Assembly (NCBI GenBank): GCA_023212725.1
Contig: JALBYF010000025.1
Span: 178,094 to 242,093 of the forward strand
From: Tranzscheliella williamsii
Taxonomy: Eukaryota; Basidiomycota; Ustilaginomycetes; Ustilaginales; Ustilaginaceae
Direction of reading: 5' to 3'
Length of the DNA stretch: 64,000 nt
The translations under genes and the position numbers were made by a program. Shown one piece after another: positions 42,090 to 52,607 of the stretch; position 1 is the first letter of the stretch, and the number at the start of each line of letters is the position of its first letter. Under the pieces are notes generated by a model. The model worked only from the letters and a program-made list of their open reading frames with translations, ran no database searches and was not told the DNA's origin.

Positions 42090-43007
42090 ATGGCGTCGTC
42101 AGCCACAGCCTCTTCATCGCGGGGCCCAGGCCCCTCGACATCTACGGCCTCCGCCTCCTCCACCAAGCTTGAGCAACTACTTCTGGTAGCTAACTCCACA
42201 AAGCCGCGCGGCGCTGCCGCCGCATCGCTCATCCAGCAAGCGGTCACATCCCCCGGTATCTACTTCTTCTCGGAGCTGTTTGCCGTGCCGGGGGTTGCCG
42301 AGCTCGCCAGCTCGACCGAAGCGAGTTTACAGCTGAGCTACCAGCTGCTGGAGCTGTTTGCGTACGGCACGTATGGCGACTACCGGCGCTTGGCGGCGGC
42401 GGAGCCTGGCTTTCGGCTGGAGCGGGAGCAGGAGTACAAGCTGAAGCAGCTGACGCTGCTGACGCTTGCCGCTGGGACCAAGTCTCTGCCGTATGGGATG
42501 CTGTTTTCGGCGCTCGAGATCGACGCGTCCGACGTGCGCCAGCTGGAGGATCTGCTGATTGCGTCGATATATGCCGGGCTGATAGCGGGCAAGATCAACC
42601 AGCTCCACGCGCGCTTCGAGGTGCATTTTGTCGCTGGCCGCGACGTGGCGCCGCCGACAGCGCCGCCGGTGCGTCTCCCCGCCGCAGCGCAGATCGACCA
42701 GCTCTACGCCGCACTGTCCGAGTGGCAGGCAACCACACTGTCCGTCCTCACAACCCTCCAGGAACGCAAGGCTCACATCCACGCAGCCGCGACCAGCGCA
42801 GACACCCGCGCCCAAGACCACAACACTGCCCTCCTCCAAGCACTCACCCACCTCCAGCACCAACACGATCCCCAGAACCCAAGACCCAACCCCCCCGCCC
42901 CCACCTCCGCCGCCATGGACATCGACGACCAAGACCCCTCCCGCCCCAACCCCCGCAAAAAGGGAAGCCTCCAACGCGTCAGAGGCAACAAACGCTCCCG
43001 CGCCTAG
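42090..43007 (+). CDS. CSN7: COP9 signalosome subunit 7 (CSN7), PCI domain
   Basis: 305 residues, intronless; the ATG at 42090 follows CAGCC. After a Ser-rich N-terminus the core reads IYFFSELFAVPGVAEL, LLELFAYGTYGDYRRL and YKLKQLTLLTLAAGTKSLPYGML, then ALEIDASDVRQLEDLLIASI and YAGLIAGKINQL, the canonical N-terminal helices and PCI winged helix of CSN7. A C-terminal helix of about 45 residues is the part that enters the CSN helical bundle. The tail is acidic, then Lys/Arg-rich (KKGSLQRVRGNKRSRA), a possible nuclear signal. CSN removes NEDD8 from cullins, so this gene belongs to the same cycle as CAND1 12 kb upstream. The first half of the gene uses mainly G-ending codons and the last 78 codons mainly C-ending ones (56 C, 5 G by hand count). 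Confidence 0.9.
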   Translation: MASSATASSSRGPGPSTSTASASSTKLEQLLLVANSTKPRGAAAASLIQQAVTSPGIYFFSELFAVPGVAELASSTEASLQLSYQLLELFAYGTYGDYRRLAAAEPGFRLEREQEYKLKQLTLLTLAAGTKSLPYGMLFSALEIDASDVRQLEDLLIASIYAGLIAGKINQLHARFEVHFVAGRDVAPPTAPPVRLPAAAQIDQLYAALSEWQATTLSVLTTLQERKAHIHAAATSADTRAQDHNTALLQALTHLQHQHDPQNPRPNPPAPTSAAMDIDDQDPSRPNPRKKGSLQRVRGNKRSRA

Positions 43008-43243
43008 CAGCTCATCCTTCCTCCCATCCTTGCGTCCTTCCACCTCCCCGTCGCGCCCGGCTTTCTCCTACTCTTTGTACGCCTTCGACCTGCAATCAGC
43101 TCCCCGTCTCGCAACCGCGCAACACCACGTCCAGAGACTCTTTGTTCCTGTCTGGGGGTAAATTGAAGGCGGATTAAGTCACGAGATGTACAGCTCTGGC
43201 ATGAACGGAGAGGGGATAGAGGCGAGCGCAGGAGCGGCTGCCG

Positions 43244-46200
43244 TCAGAAGGGGAGTACAGATTCCGAGACGTCGGTCGGCGCGGCAGTGAAGGCCTGCAC
43301 CGCTTTCGGGCAGTGTTCGTCGTTGGACGCGTGGTCAATTGCGTAGCATAGGTACAAGGTATCCGAACTGTAGTGTGCAAAGAAGTGGAGAGGTCAGTCG
43401 ACAGCGCAATGCGCGCCCTACGCTGCCACTCGATCGGATACTTACGCATTAGTGAGGACGTCGGCACAAAGTCGGAGGGTCCAGTACGGCAAGAGCGCAC
43501 AGAGCAGGCCCACTAGCGGGGCATCGGCGGGGACATGCAGCTGATGCGCCGAGAAAAGAAAGCCGGCCAGGCCGGTCAGGAAGGACAGGGCGACAGCGGT
43601 CAAGTCCAGCACCAGGTTGATAATCAGGCCCTCCATAATGCCCTTCATCCCGCGCTTTCCGATAAGCTGCGCGCTCTTCTTTGCTGCGGCCCAGAAACCA
43701 TCACCGGTGACGCCGACGTAGATAAGTGCCAAGTCGCTGTAGCTCTGTAGCACAGCGCCAAGGCCTGCGAGAAGCGCAACAACGTGGGTCAGTGGTTGCA
43801 ACAGCTTTGGCACCCTTCTTTCGGATGTCGCTTTAGAGAAGCGCCTAGCAACCTCAGCTATCAAGGTCAGCGTCTTGATGGCTGCTAGAAACAAAGCTGC
43901 CATGCAGATCGAGCCGAGCGCAGGACCGGTGGCTCGAGCGAAGGAGGCGCGAACCACCTCGGTCGGATCTGGAGCTGCACCGAGACCTACATGCCTCCTC
44001 GGCGTAGAAGTTGCGTAGGCTCCTGGCGTGGTAGCCATATCTCCGTAAATCGAATCGTCGTCGTCGTCATCACCGTAAACCAGACCGCTCCGGTCATCTT
44101 CATCTGCTCGCCGCTTGTCCATCACTACCTGTGCAGGCGCACTGGATGGTCCCGCGCCATCGTGCCGTACCGTGGCGACATCATCACCGATTCGATTGAA
44201 GTACCAGTGGCTTATCACACCTGCCACAGTGACGCGTTGTATGCCGCGCAGAACCGCCCAGGTCCACATCCAGGCCAGAAGCGTAGCCCAAGCAAGCAAA
44301 GCAGCCTTCGTGTCCGTTCGCCATTCCATCGAGTCACCTACCTTGCGACCAAGATGACCAACGAGAAAGAGGCGACTGAAGAGATAGACGAACGGAATCG
44401 TGACGACAAGAAAAAGGCCGAGCGAAGCTGCTGCCAATACCAGCAAGGCCGGGTACTTGAGGACCACGCTGCAAGACAGTTCTAGAACGGCGATCGAGCG
44501 AGAGAGAGCTTTCCGGCGAGACCAGATGGCGCGAGCAAAGAGAACCGCGAGTACCAGCGGAACAATCGATATGATGCGAAGTCCCGTAGTACTCCAGCTT
44601 CCGCCCGACCAGGATTCATCCTCGTAGATAAAGCTACCAGCAAAAGCCCACGCCCATCCTAGACCGAGAACAATTGGAACGCCCATCAAGCTTGTCCGCA
44701 GCACTTGGGCGCCTCCAAGCTTGCCTAAATTGCGGAGGAGGACTAGATTTCCGATCCCGGCGCCAAATGACAGCAGCGTTAGCAGGACCAAGATTGGAAC
44801 CGAGCGGGTGATCGTGTGGTAGGAGGACGGTCTGGTCTTGGGCGACTTGGGTGGGACTGGAGTCCGTGCTCCCCAACTCATGTAGAGACCAATGACGACA
44901 ACGGCGGAGACAGCAGCGGCAAATATCGCGATCGCAGTTTTATCTCGATACTTGCCGAATGCTAAACGGTTGGCCCAAGGGCCCCATCCCGACCTTGCAG
45001 GTGGAGATGGGTAGACATAGATGTCGTCGCTGGCTTCGCCAGCCTCAGACTTGGAAAGTGGCTGCCTTTGGTGACCTCCACGTGGAGAAGGGCCTATCTG
45101 TCCAACTGAATCGGATTCGTCGGTTTCTGTTTCCGACGAGCCCGTTCTGCTGCCTGGCAAGCGACCTGCGCCTATGGCCGACGGCAATAAAGGCTCACGT
45201 AAGGTAGATGCTATGTTGCGAGCCCTGTTGCGGCTGGCGAAGGAAGTTCGACTGGCTTTGTTTGATCGATGTCGCGGTGGACGCCTGTCGACTTCGCTAC
45301 CTGAGTCTGATTCGGTGACAGAGGAAGCAGACACCGGAGTTGACCGAGAACGTGATCCATCGGAACGATCGTCTTGTTCTCCTTCGTGCTCATCGTAAAT
45401 ACTGTACAGGCCTTCGGTACGGCTTCGAGACACTCGATGTGACGGTGCACGGCGGCCTTGGGACACTGATGACCTCGCCAAGGAAGATCCGTCCGTCCCA
45501 ATTTCGCTGAGCGATCTGCTTGTTTCGTCTTCATTAATCTCTGCGCCGTTACTTGCATAAGTTCTTGAGCGCCGAGTCGAGGCTCTGCGCTTACCTTTGT
45601 TAGTGGAGCGAGAGGCGGCGGAAGAGGCCATTGTAGTGGAACCATGAGCGAGCCAACCCCGAGCTTTGCCGAGCTGCTGCTGGGCCGTTAAGCCACCTTC
45701 CCTGACCGGGGAAGGATCGGTTGCAAAACGAGGGTAGACTCGGGTAGGAGCAGCATCTGATGACCGTTGACTGACATTATCGCGATCGCGAGGATCCGTT
45801 ATGCTCTTGCTATCGTCGTTTTCAAGATCTCCATCGGCGAGAAAGGGGTCCTGTGCGTCCCCTTCTTGTGTTGCTATCACGCTGCCGAGGTAACTTGAAG
45901 CGGAGGGGACGTGCTGAGCATATACTGCGGAGGAGAGCTCAAGATTATCCGCGCTGTCTCGTAACCCATCAGAATGAGCGCTTTCGGCAATGCGTGTGGC
46001 TAGGCCTGGCATCCTGCGATCGTCTCGCCAAAGATCCACATCGTCTTCGTCGTCTATTTCGCGGATCATAGAATCATGAATACCAGCTGCACCCGATCCC
46101 GTTCTGGCTTTGCCTGAAGGCAAGAAAGACGCAGGTCCGAAGCGGCTGGCGCCTGTCAGGCTATGGAGAATGCCGCTCTGGCTACCTGGTCGATTATGTG

Positions 46201-46426
46201 CTGGCGGTGTTGGGAGACCGTCGGAACTTGAAAGGCTATACTCCAGTCCGTAGGGGTTCATACGATTGTTGGAAACAGAAAAGGGGGCGCCACCGGCGGA
46301 AGCATGGCTGTAGAAGAGCGGATCGCTGGGGTCACCAGCATCTTGATCGTCGTCGACACCCGGACGAAGAGAGGTTGAGAGACCAGACGAAAGGAAGCGG
46401 GATGCATACTGAGAGAGGGAAGCCAT
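43244..46426 (-). CDS. Choline-transporter-like membrane protein (PNS1/CTL/SLC44 family), two exons
   Basis: Exon 1 is 46426-43446 (ATG at 46426). An in-frame TAA at 43444-43442 is part of a splice donor GTAAGT; the 78-nt intron (43445-43368, acceptor CTACAG) joins to exon 2, 43367-43244, which adds 40 residues beginning SDTLYLCYAIDHASND. That phrase is the conserved C-terminal CTL motif (SNTDTLFLCY-type), strong support for the splice. The product is 1034 residues. The N-terminal ~480 residues are Ser/Arg-rich and disordered; the rest has about ten membrane helices, including LRGIQRVTVAGVISHWYFNR, the family's signature loop. CTL proteins transport choline or ethanolamine in animals; in yeast, Pns1 is not needed for choline uptake, so the substrate is unknown. 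The N-terminal extension is much longer than usual (Pns1 is 539 residues). Confidence 0.9.
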
Positions 46427-47781
46427 TGTTCTACGCCGATACCCTTGTCGGCTTGTGTCGCTAGATGACGGAACGTAGGAGAAACAAGCTACGTAGACAA
46501 TTCAGACTACAGTAGCTCTATAGTGTGCCCGAGGAGACGCCCCGCATTCAAAGGCCGGCAATCTCGGGACCGACTGGAGATAGTTGAAGCGGCGTTGCAC
46601 AGCAATTCGGCAAGTTTGTATACGTAGGGAGGCCAGAAAAGCTGAGACAGGAGCTACAGATACAGTTGGACTGAATCACTGTTGTCAGAGAGCGCAGTTA
46701 AGAGGCGAATGGCTATGAGGGATGGATATCGGATGATGGCTCATCGGATGTAGATTAGCCAGCTCAGACGCCTTGGCAAGTGAAAAGACTTCCAATCGTA
46801 GAAGATCGGTGAGACAAGCTTGGTGATGCTGATCGCGGCGGTGGTGGTGATGATGATGATGATGACGGTCGTGGTCGGTATATAGAATAGAAGGGGCAGG
46901 TGGAGCGGACGTGAGTGTGGATTGGCGGTGCATATCGTGAATGGCGAATATGCAGAGAGGGTCCAGAGCTGATAAACGCGGCTCAGCTGTACTCCACCCT
47001 CATGACTAGCTGCGCTACTTCAAGCTTTGTATATGTAGGGCATTTTATCACAATCCTTTAGGTACAACACAATCACGGCGCTCAGTCGTGCTTGTCAATA
47101 ACAATATCACGACTTTGTGCAGTACGTGAACCACGGCTACTCGATCTGGCTGGATGACTTAGCGGTGGTTTCCAAACCCAGAACTGCAACGGAAAGTGAA
47201 TCAAAATGGCGTTTTCCACACTCACACTACTCATGACTACCTAGCTTATATCCACTTTCACCTGCCAGATGACTGCCTATAAAGTACACAATTCTCGACC
47301 CACTCTGCTGGACGGCGGCGAACCTTCGAGCTTGTCTGGAAAATATGAATCTACAGTGTCCTGAGGGTTTTTGCGAGTGCATCAAGTGGCTACACGTTGT
47401 GCCCCTGGACGTTGATTAAGGGGGAACGGGGAATGCACGAACGCCTCCGTCTAACGGCATAAGCTAAATATCGGGTGGAAAACACGATAAGCGCAGGTGG
47501 AGGACAAGTCACGAGTCATGGCCACAAGACACAACGCCGGATCCCCCATTAATTTTAACCGGCCGATAGTTTAGAACCATCTCGACCCAAGGTGTTAGAT
47601 CCACGCATTTCCCTAAGAAGAAATCGTCCAATCCTTCCTCGTCATTCTCCACCTTGGCAGCGGCGGATGTAGGGACAGACAACGCCCGGGTTGTGTTCCG
47701 GGCTCTGCCTTCTACGTGACACTCTTGTCTCTTACCCACCCTGCCTTCCATCATCAGTGTCCTCTTCTTTACGCACATACT
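46427..47781. other. Divergent intergenic region between CTL gene and MGE1
   Basis: About 1.35 kb. It contains a short trinucleotide repeat at 46838-46865. No gene is recognisable; the sequence is less GC-rich than neighbouring genes and contains both promoters. Confidence 0.5.
46838..46865 (+). repeat. GTG/ATG trinucleotide microsatellite
   Basis: A GGT/GTG run followed by five to six GAT repeats in the 5' region of the CTL gene. On the minus strand it could encode His repeats, but it lies outside any supported gene. Confidence 0.8.
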
Positions 47782-48513
47782 ATGTCGCAATTCATGCCCC
47801 GTCAGTTCGGTCTGGCGCTGAAGCAAGCGACCAGAAACTCTTTAGCAAGCTCTTCCCGCCAGGTGTTCGCTCCGACCGCCATCGTGCCAAGCCTGAGCTT
47901 TTCCACATCCTACACTCGCCGTAGCGATACCAAGAAGGCTGAAGAGGACAACAAAGCTTCAGGAGAAGCTATGGGTGCAACAGAGAACGGTGTCGCTCAA
48001 GATGAAGGCGTACAAGCACAACTCAGAGAGAAGGAGGCCAAGATCAAGGAGCTTCAGGAGGCTATCCTATATGGAAAGGCCGACTACCAAAACCTGCAAC
48101 GCCGGTCCAAGGACGAGAAGGCGCTAGCTGGCGACATTGCTGTCACCAAACTGGCCAAGGACCTGACCAACAGTATTGATATTCTCGGCCTTGCGCTCAA
48201 GTCCGTCCCGGAGGAGTTGCGCACTGCGCCTAAAGACCTGGACATGAAGGACCCTCGACGCGTAGTGGCCGATCTTTTCTCTGGCGTCGAACTTACCTCC
48301 AAGTCTATGCTTGACATGCTCAGAACCCATGGAATCGTGCAGTTCGATCCCACCGGCGAAAAGTTCGACCCCAAGGAGCACGAAGCGCTTTACCAGGCTC
48401 CTGTACCTGGCAAGGAGCCCGGCACCGTGTTGGAATGCAGCAAGCTCGGCTACAGAATCAAAGATCGTCTGCTTCGAGCCGCTGAGGTCGGTGTCGTTCA
48501 GTCTACCAATTAA
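47782..48513 (+). CDS. MGE1: Mitochondrial GrpE nucleotide exchange factor (Mge1)
   Basis: 243 residues from the ATG at 47782; the frame is open 22 codons further upstream without an ATG. The N-terminus (MSQFMPRQFGLALKQ, with more Arg/Ser and no acidic residues up to about 45) is a mitochondrial presequence. A long helix follows (QAQLREKEAKIKELQEAILY), then the GrpE core KADYQNLQRRSKDE, LAKDLTNSIDILGLALKS and the beta domain, with FDPTGEKFDPKEHEAL and the C-terminal motif KLGYRIKDRLLRAAEVGV. GrpE releases ADP from mitochondrial Hsp70 (Ssc1) during protein import and folding in the matrix. The length is close to yeast Mge1 (228). Intronless. Confidence 0.96.
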   Translation: MSQFMPRQFGLALKQATRNSLASSSRQVFAPTAIVPSLSFSTSYTRRSDTKKAEEDNKASGEAMGATENGVAQDEGVQAQLREKEAKIKELQEAILYGKADYQNLQRRSKDEKALAGDIAVTKLAKDLTNSIDILGLALKSVPEELRTAPKDLDMKDPRRVVADLFSGVELTSKSMLDMLRTHGIVQFDPTGEKFDPKEHEALYQAPVPGKEPGTVLECSKLGYRIKDRLLRAAEVGVVQSTN

Positions 48514-49756
48514 GCAACCGCTTCCATGCACTCGATCCGCATACCTTTCTCATCTGGTAGGAGTCCAGTTCCATCGCCTCGCTGATGCAACCGCAATGAC
48601 TCACTCATACCATCCTTTTCATCTCATCTCCGCTGCGCTTTCAGCGTGCTGTTCCATAGTATCAAGTTTTGCGCAGCATAGCTTGGCCTGATACTCCATC
48701 TGTAAAACGTCTGTACACTGTCTAAGCAATCACAATCTCCACCGCTTTCGTCCCGATCGCCTACGACAGTCCTCTGCCACAATTGTGAATGGAAGAAGAG
48801 CACCGACAGGTTGAATGCGACCTAACAGATGTATTAGTATCCATTCACTAGTGCTGATTGAATTCTATCGCCCGTGTGACTTGGGCTGTCAGGCGCTCCT
48901 TGTTATGGACAGACGCGTCCCAATCCAGCGGCTTGTAGTCAGACAACTGCCGCATTACAGATTAGATGGACGAGTGAAAAGAAGAAAATAAAGACAAACG
49001 GGGATCTGTAACGATACCAAAATTTTCGAATTGAGTTGCCAGATTTTCTGTTTTTGGTGTGCAAGATCGGAAGCGATGGTGGCTCTGCTTCATGTTCGCT
49101 GCCAGGCAGAGAGGAAAGAACGGCGCGCTGCCCTGTAAAAATGTGATATTGCTTCCTGCCTTCTTTCCTGCTCCTCAAAAAACTTTCTCCAAAAAACCAC
49201 AAAAACATCATATCTCCTCCCTTCACAGACTAAAAAAGAGGTCCTCGAAGCTCACAAGTAGTCAAGAGTCCTCACCATAAGGCCCCTTTTCATCACTGAA
49301 ATAGAAACCCCAAGTCAAACAAGGTTAGTACCACAGTTGAACCATCGCAATGCAATGCGGTACGGTGCGACAGAGGAATATCGGGACAACTGCTCTTCAC
49401 ACGGCAGGAACATGGTGGGCTTCTGTACCATCAGAAAAACGTCAACCTGTGTCATGAACAGGGTATGGCGTAGGCTCACATGCCTTGCTGCTGTAGGATG
49501 CGCGAGCCAAGTTCTGGGGGGCGGTGTTGTCACACGAAAACTTCATAATCCCTGTCAAGCGTTTACCCTGGCCTCGAAACATTGCTGACCCGCTTTTAAC
49601 TACTCCTTCTTTTCTTTCAACTACCACTCGCCTTCAGAACATCCCGTCAAAGAGGTTCATCGTCTCTTTTTCGTTCTCGTTTATTCATCTTCTTTCTCTA
49701 AAGACCGCTTTGTTTCACGACAGAAAATCAAAGAAAAAAGAATCAGTTCATTCAGG
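48514..49756. other. MGE1 3' flank and long 5' leader of PAB1
   Basis: The left ~400 bp hold the MGE1 3' UTR. From about 49160 the plus strand carries A-rich tracts (49177-49183, 49191-49197 and 49201-49206) in a pyrimidine-rich background. A possible 5'-UTR intron (49324-49637) with donor GTTAGT and acceptor TTCAG precedes the PAB1 start codon. No separate gene is visible. Confidence 0.45.
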
Positions 49757-51724
49757 ATGTCGTCCACCGAGTCTCCTGCTACTGCCCCCGCTGAGGCCGT
49801 CCCTGCCAACAACAGCAACACCAATGCCTCTTCCGCCGAGCAGCCGGCTGCCGGTAACGTTGAGCAGGCAAACCGAGCCAACGCTGATGCTGCCAACAAC
49901 ATCTCACTCTATGTCGGTGAGCTCGACCCCTCGGTCACCGAGGCCATGCTCTTCGAGATCTTCAACATGATTGGTCCCGTTGCCAGCATTCGAGTCTGCC
50001 GAGATGCCGTCACTCGTCGATCCTTGGGCTACGCCTACGTCAACTTCCTCAACGCTGCTGACGGAGAGCGCGCCATGGAGCAGCTCAACTACTCGCTCAT
50101 TCGCGGCCGCCCCTGCCGGATCATGTGGTCTCAGCGAGACCCTGCTCTTCGACGAACCGGCCAGGGCAACATTTTCATCAAGAACCTGGACGCCAACATT
50201 GACAATAAGGCTCTCCACGACACCTTCGCCGCCTTTGGTAACATTCTTTCCTGCAAGGTTGCCACTAACGAGACCGGCTCCCTCGGCTACGGTTTCGTCC
50301 ACTATGAGACCGCAGAGGCCGCCGAGGCCGCCATCAACCACGTCAACGGAATGTTGCTGAACGACAAGAAGGTATTTGTTGGCCACCACGTCCCCAAGAA
50401 GGAGCGACAGGCTAAGATCGAGGAGACCCGGGCCAAGTTTACCAACGTCTACTGCAAAAACGTAGACCCTGAAGCCACTGACGAGGAGTTCGAGGCTCTT
50501 TTCACCAGGTACGGCCGAATCACCTCCTGCGTTCTTCAAAGGGACGAGGAGGGCAAGTCCAAGGGCTTCGGCTTTGTCAACTTTGAGGACCACGAAGAAG
50601 CGCAGAAGGCTGTCGACGAGCTTCACGACTCCGACTTTAAGGGTCAGAAGCTCTTTGTCGCACGAGCTCAGAAGAAGAGTGAGCGAGAGGAAGAGCTTCG
50701 ACGATCCTACGAGGCTGCCAAGAACGAGAAGCTTGCCAAGTTCCAGGGCGTCAACCTCTACCTGAAGAACATTCCCGAGTCGTACGATGACGAGCGACTC
50801 CGAGAGGAGTTCGCTCCCTTCGGTGCCATCACTTCTTGCAAAATCATGCGCGCTCCTTCGGGCGTCTCGCGAGGTTTTGGTTTCGTCTGCTACAACGCTC
50901 CCGAGGAGGCCAACAAGGCTGTTTCTGAGATGAACGGCAAGATGCTTGACAACCGACCTCTCTACGTCGCTCTGGCGCAGCGCAAGGACGTTCGACGACA
51001 GCAGCTCGAGGCTCAGATCATGCAGCGAAACCAGCTGCGTCTCCAGCAGCAGGCGGCTGCCCAGGGCATGGGCTACGCGGGTCCGGGCATGTACTACCCC
51101 CAGCCCGGTGCCTTCCCCGGTCAGCCTGGTGGCATGGTTCCCCGTCCTCGATACGCTCCCGCTGGTATGATGCCTCAGGGCATGCCTATGGCCCCTTACG
51201 GTCAGCCTGGTCAGTTCTCTGCTGGCATGATGCCACAAGGCTACCGTCCTGCCCGAGCCCCACGCGTTCCCCCCAACGCTGCTGGCGGACCTGCACCTCC
51301 GGCCGGTGCGCGACCTCCTGCCGGTGTTAACGGCGCTCCTCGACCCGCTGGGCAGCCCATTCCCGGCCAACCGATGCCTTCCCGCGTGGCTGGAGCCCGC
51401 CCCGCTGGCCGACCTGAAGCACAGGGCCAGCCTGGTGTTCTGACTGCCGGTGCCCTTGCCCAGGCTAGCCCTGAGGAGCAGAAGCAAATGCTCGGCGAAG
51501 CCATCTACCCCAAGGTGGCCGCTACGCAACCCGAGCTTGCCGGTAAGCTGACCGGTATGATTCTCGAGCTCCCCGTCTCCGAGCTGCTCCACCTACTCGA
51601 GGAGACCGAGGCGCTGGAGGCCAAGGTCAACGAGGCCCTCGAGGTGCTCAAAGAGTACCAGCAAGCCGATGCAGATGCTGAGGCCGCTGAGGCCGCCGCC
51701 GCCGCCGAGAAGGCCGACGCTTAA
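49757..51724 (+). CDS. PAB1: Poly(A)-binding protein (PABP/Pab1)
   Basis: 655 residues, intronless in the coding region, ATG at 49757. Four RRMs start near residues 49, 137, 230 and 333: RNP2/RNP1 pairs include LYVGEL with LGYAYVNF, IFIKNL with LGYGFVHY, VYCKNV with KGFGFVNF and LYLKNI with RGFGFVCY. A Gly/Pro/Met-rich linker (about 430-560) follows, then the MLLE domain (KQMLGEAIYPKV, about 572-640) that binds PAM2 peptides. The protein coats poly(A) tails and links them to eIF4G and deadenylases; in smut fungi the MLLE domain is also known to recruit Rrm4-related endosomal mRNA transport machinery. Codon use is extremely biased (Arg CGA, C-ending Asn/Ile/Thr), as expected of a very highly expressed gene, and creates a 562-codon antisense open frame that is not a gene. 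Confidence 0.97.
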   Translation: MSSTESPATAPAEAVPANNSNTNASSAEQPAAGNVEQANRANADAANNISLYVGELDPSVTEAMLFEIFNMIGPVASIRVCRDAVTRRSLGYAYVNFLNAADGERAMEQLNYSLIRGRPCRIMWSQRDPALRRTGQGNIFIKNLDANIDNKALHDTFAAFGNILSCKVATNETGSLGYGFVHYETAEAAEAAINHVNGMLLNDKKVFVGHHVPKKERQAKIEETRAKFTNVYCKNVDPEATDEEFEALFTRYGRITSCVLQRDEEGKSKGFGFVNFEDHEEAQKAVDELHDSDFKGQKLFVARAQKKSEREEELRRSYEAAKNEKLAKFQGVNLYLKNIPESYDDERLREEFAPFGAITSCKIMRAPSGVSRGFGFVCYNAPEEANKAVSEMNGKMLDNRPLYVALAQRKDVRRQQLEAQIMQRNQLRLQQQAAAQGMGYAGPGMYYPQPGAFPGQPGGMVPRPRYAPAGMMPQGMPMAPYGQPGQFSAGMMPQGYRPARAPRVPPNAAGGPAPPAGARPPAGVNGAPRPAGQPIPGQPMPSRVAGARPAGRPEAQGQPGVLTAGALAQASPEEQKQMLGEAIYPKVAATQPELAGKLTGMILELPVSELLHLLEETEALEAKVNEALEVLKEYQQADADAEAAEAAAAAEKADA

Positions 51725-52607
51725 GTTTGCAACCTCACTGCCAACGGACGTGCCGGAGGGGCTATACCCACGCATCTCGCGGTGAAAAGCTATCTTAGAA
51801 GGCTGTTTCTCCTCGCCATGCCTCAAAAAGATCACATGCGCAGCAGCACCGACGTACGGACCCACGACGAGAAGAGGACGCCTGGAGGCCAAAAGGCTCC
51901 CCTCGGTTTGCGGTCCGTTGTATCATATTCTTTTCTTTGCCTCGTCGATTTGCCTGCCGCCCTCAGCGAGAGGCGCCACTCCTCGTAGCCTTCCTTCCAT
52001 TTTCCAGTTGCCACCGTCTAGGATGCTGCGCGATCGTCCGATCAAGATACGGAGCTCGACGCCCTACACAACCCTGCTATCTACCCCCACCGGGCATCTG
52101 ATCACTGAACATGACGACAATCACCGAGAGGGGAGGAGAACCTTCTGTGATTTTGTTGTTGTTTGCTGTTTCCGTTGTTTATGTGTCGTTCATGTTCCTG
52201 CTCAGATGAACCCGGCGGGTAGGCCGAGGTTGTTGGCCGTCGATGTCGTCCGTCTTGCTCTTTCCTTTCCTCTTTTTCGTCGCTACCCAAGTCTGCCCCG
52301 TTTTGCCCACTCGCGGTTATGCGGCTTGTTGTACATGTTTCGTTTTTCACCCCCACGTGCTGTACTTTCCCAACGAAGGCTGAAACGATCAAACTCAGCT
52401 GGCTGGCGTGTACCGGTTCGACAGTCGACATGGCGACGGGCACAATGCTGAGTAGGCGAATGATGAGCTAAGGGATTCAAAACATGGTCATTTGTAGTGC
52501 AGACTCAAATGTGACGAGGATGGAATGGGGTGCGGGCTGTGACTTGTGTCAAGAAGGGGAAGGGGCTGTGCGAGGGAGACGTCTAGGTCAGCTTTCTCAG
52601 CGCCGCA
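51725..52607. other. Convergent intergenic region, PAB1 3' UTR
   Basis: About 880 bp between the PAB1 stop and the stop of the secreted-protein gene on the other strand. It is T-rich in places (for example GTTGTTGTTTGCTGTTTCC near 52155), as expected of a 3' UTR. No gene is seen. Confidence 0.5.

Noticed and set aside
46838..46865. Trinucleotide run as a coding His repeat on the minus strand
   Set aside because: The surrounding 82-codon frame is not protein-like and lies in the CTL gene promoter, so it is better explained as a microsatellite.
49904..51592. 562-codon open frame antisense to PAB1
   Set aside because: It lies wholly inside a textbook poly(A)-binding protein gene. The extreme codon bias there (C/G-ending, CGA for Arg) removes stop codons from the opposite strand. 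The translation is Leu/Val/Gly-rich without any domain.
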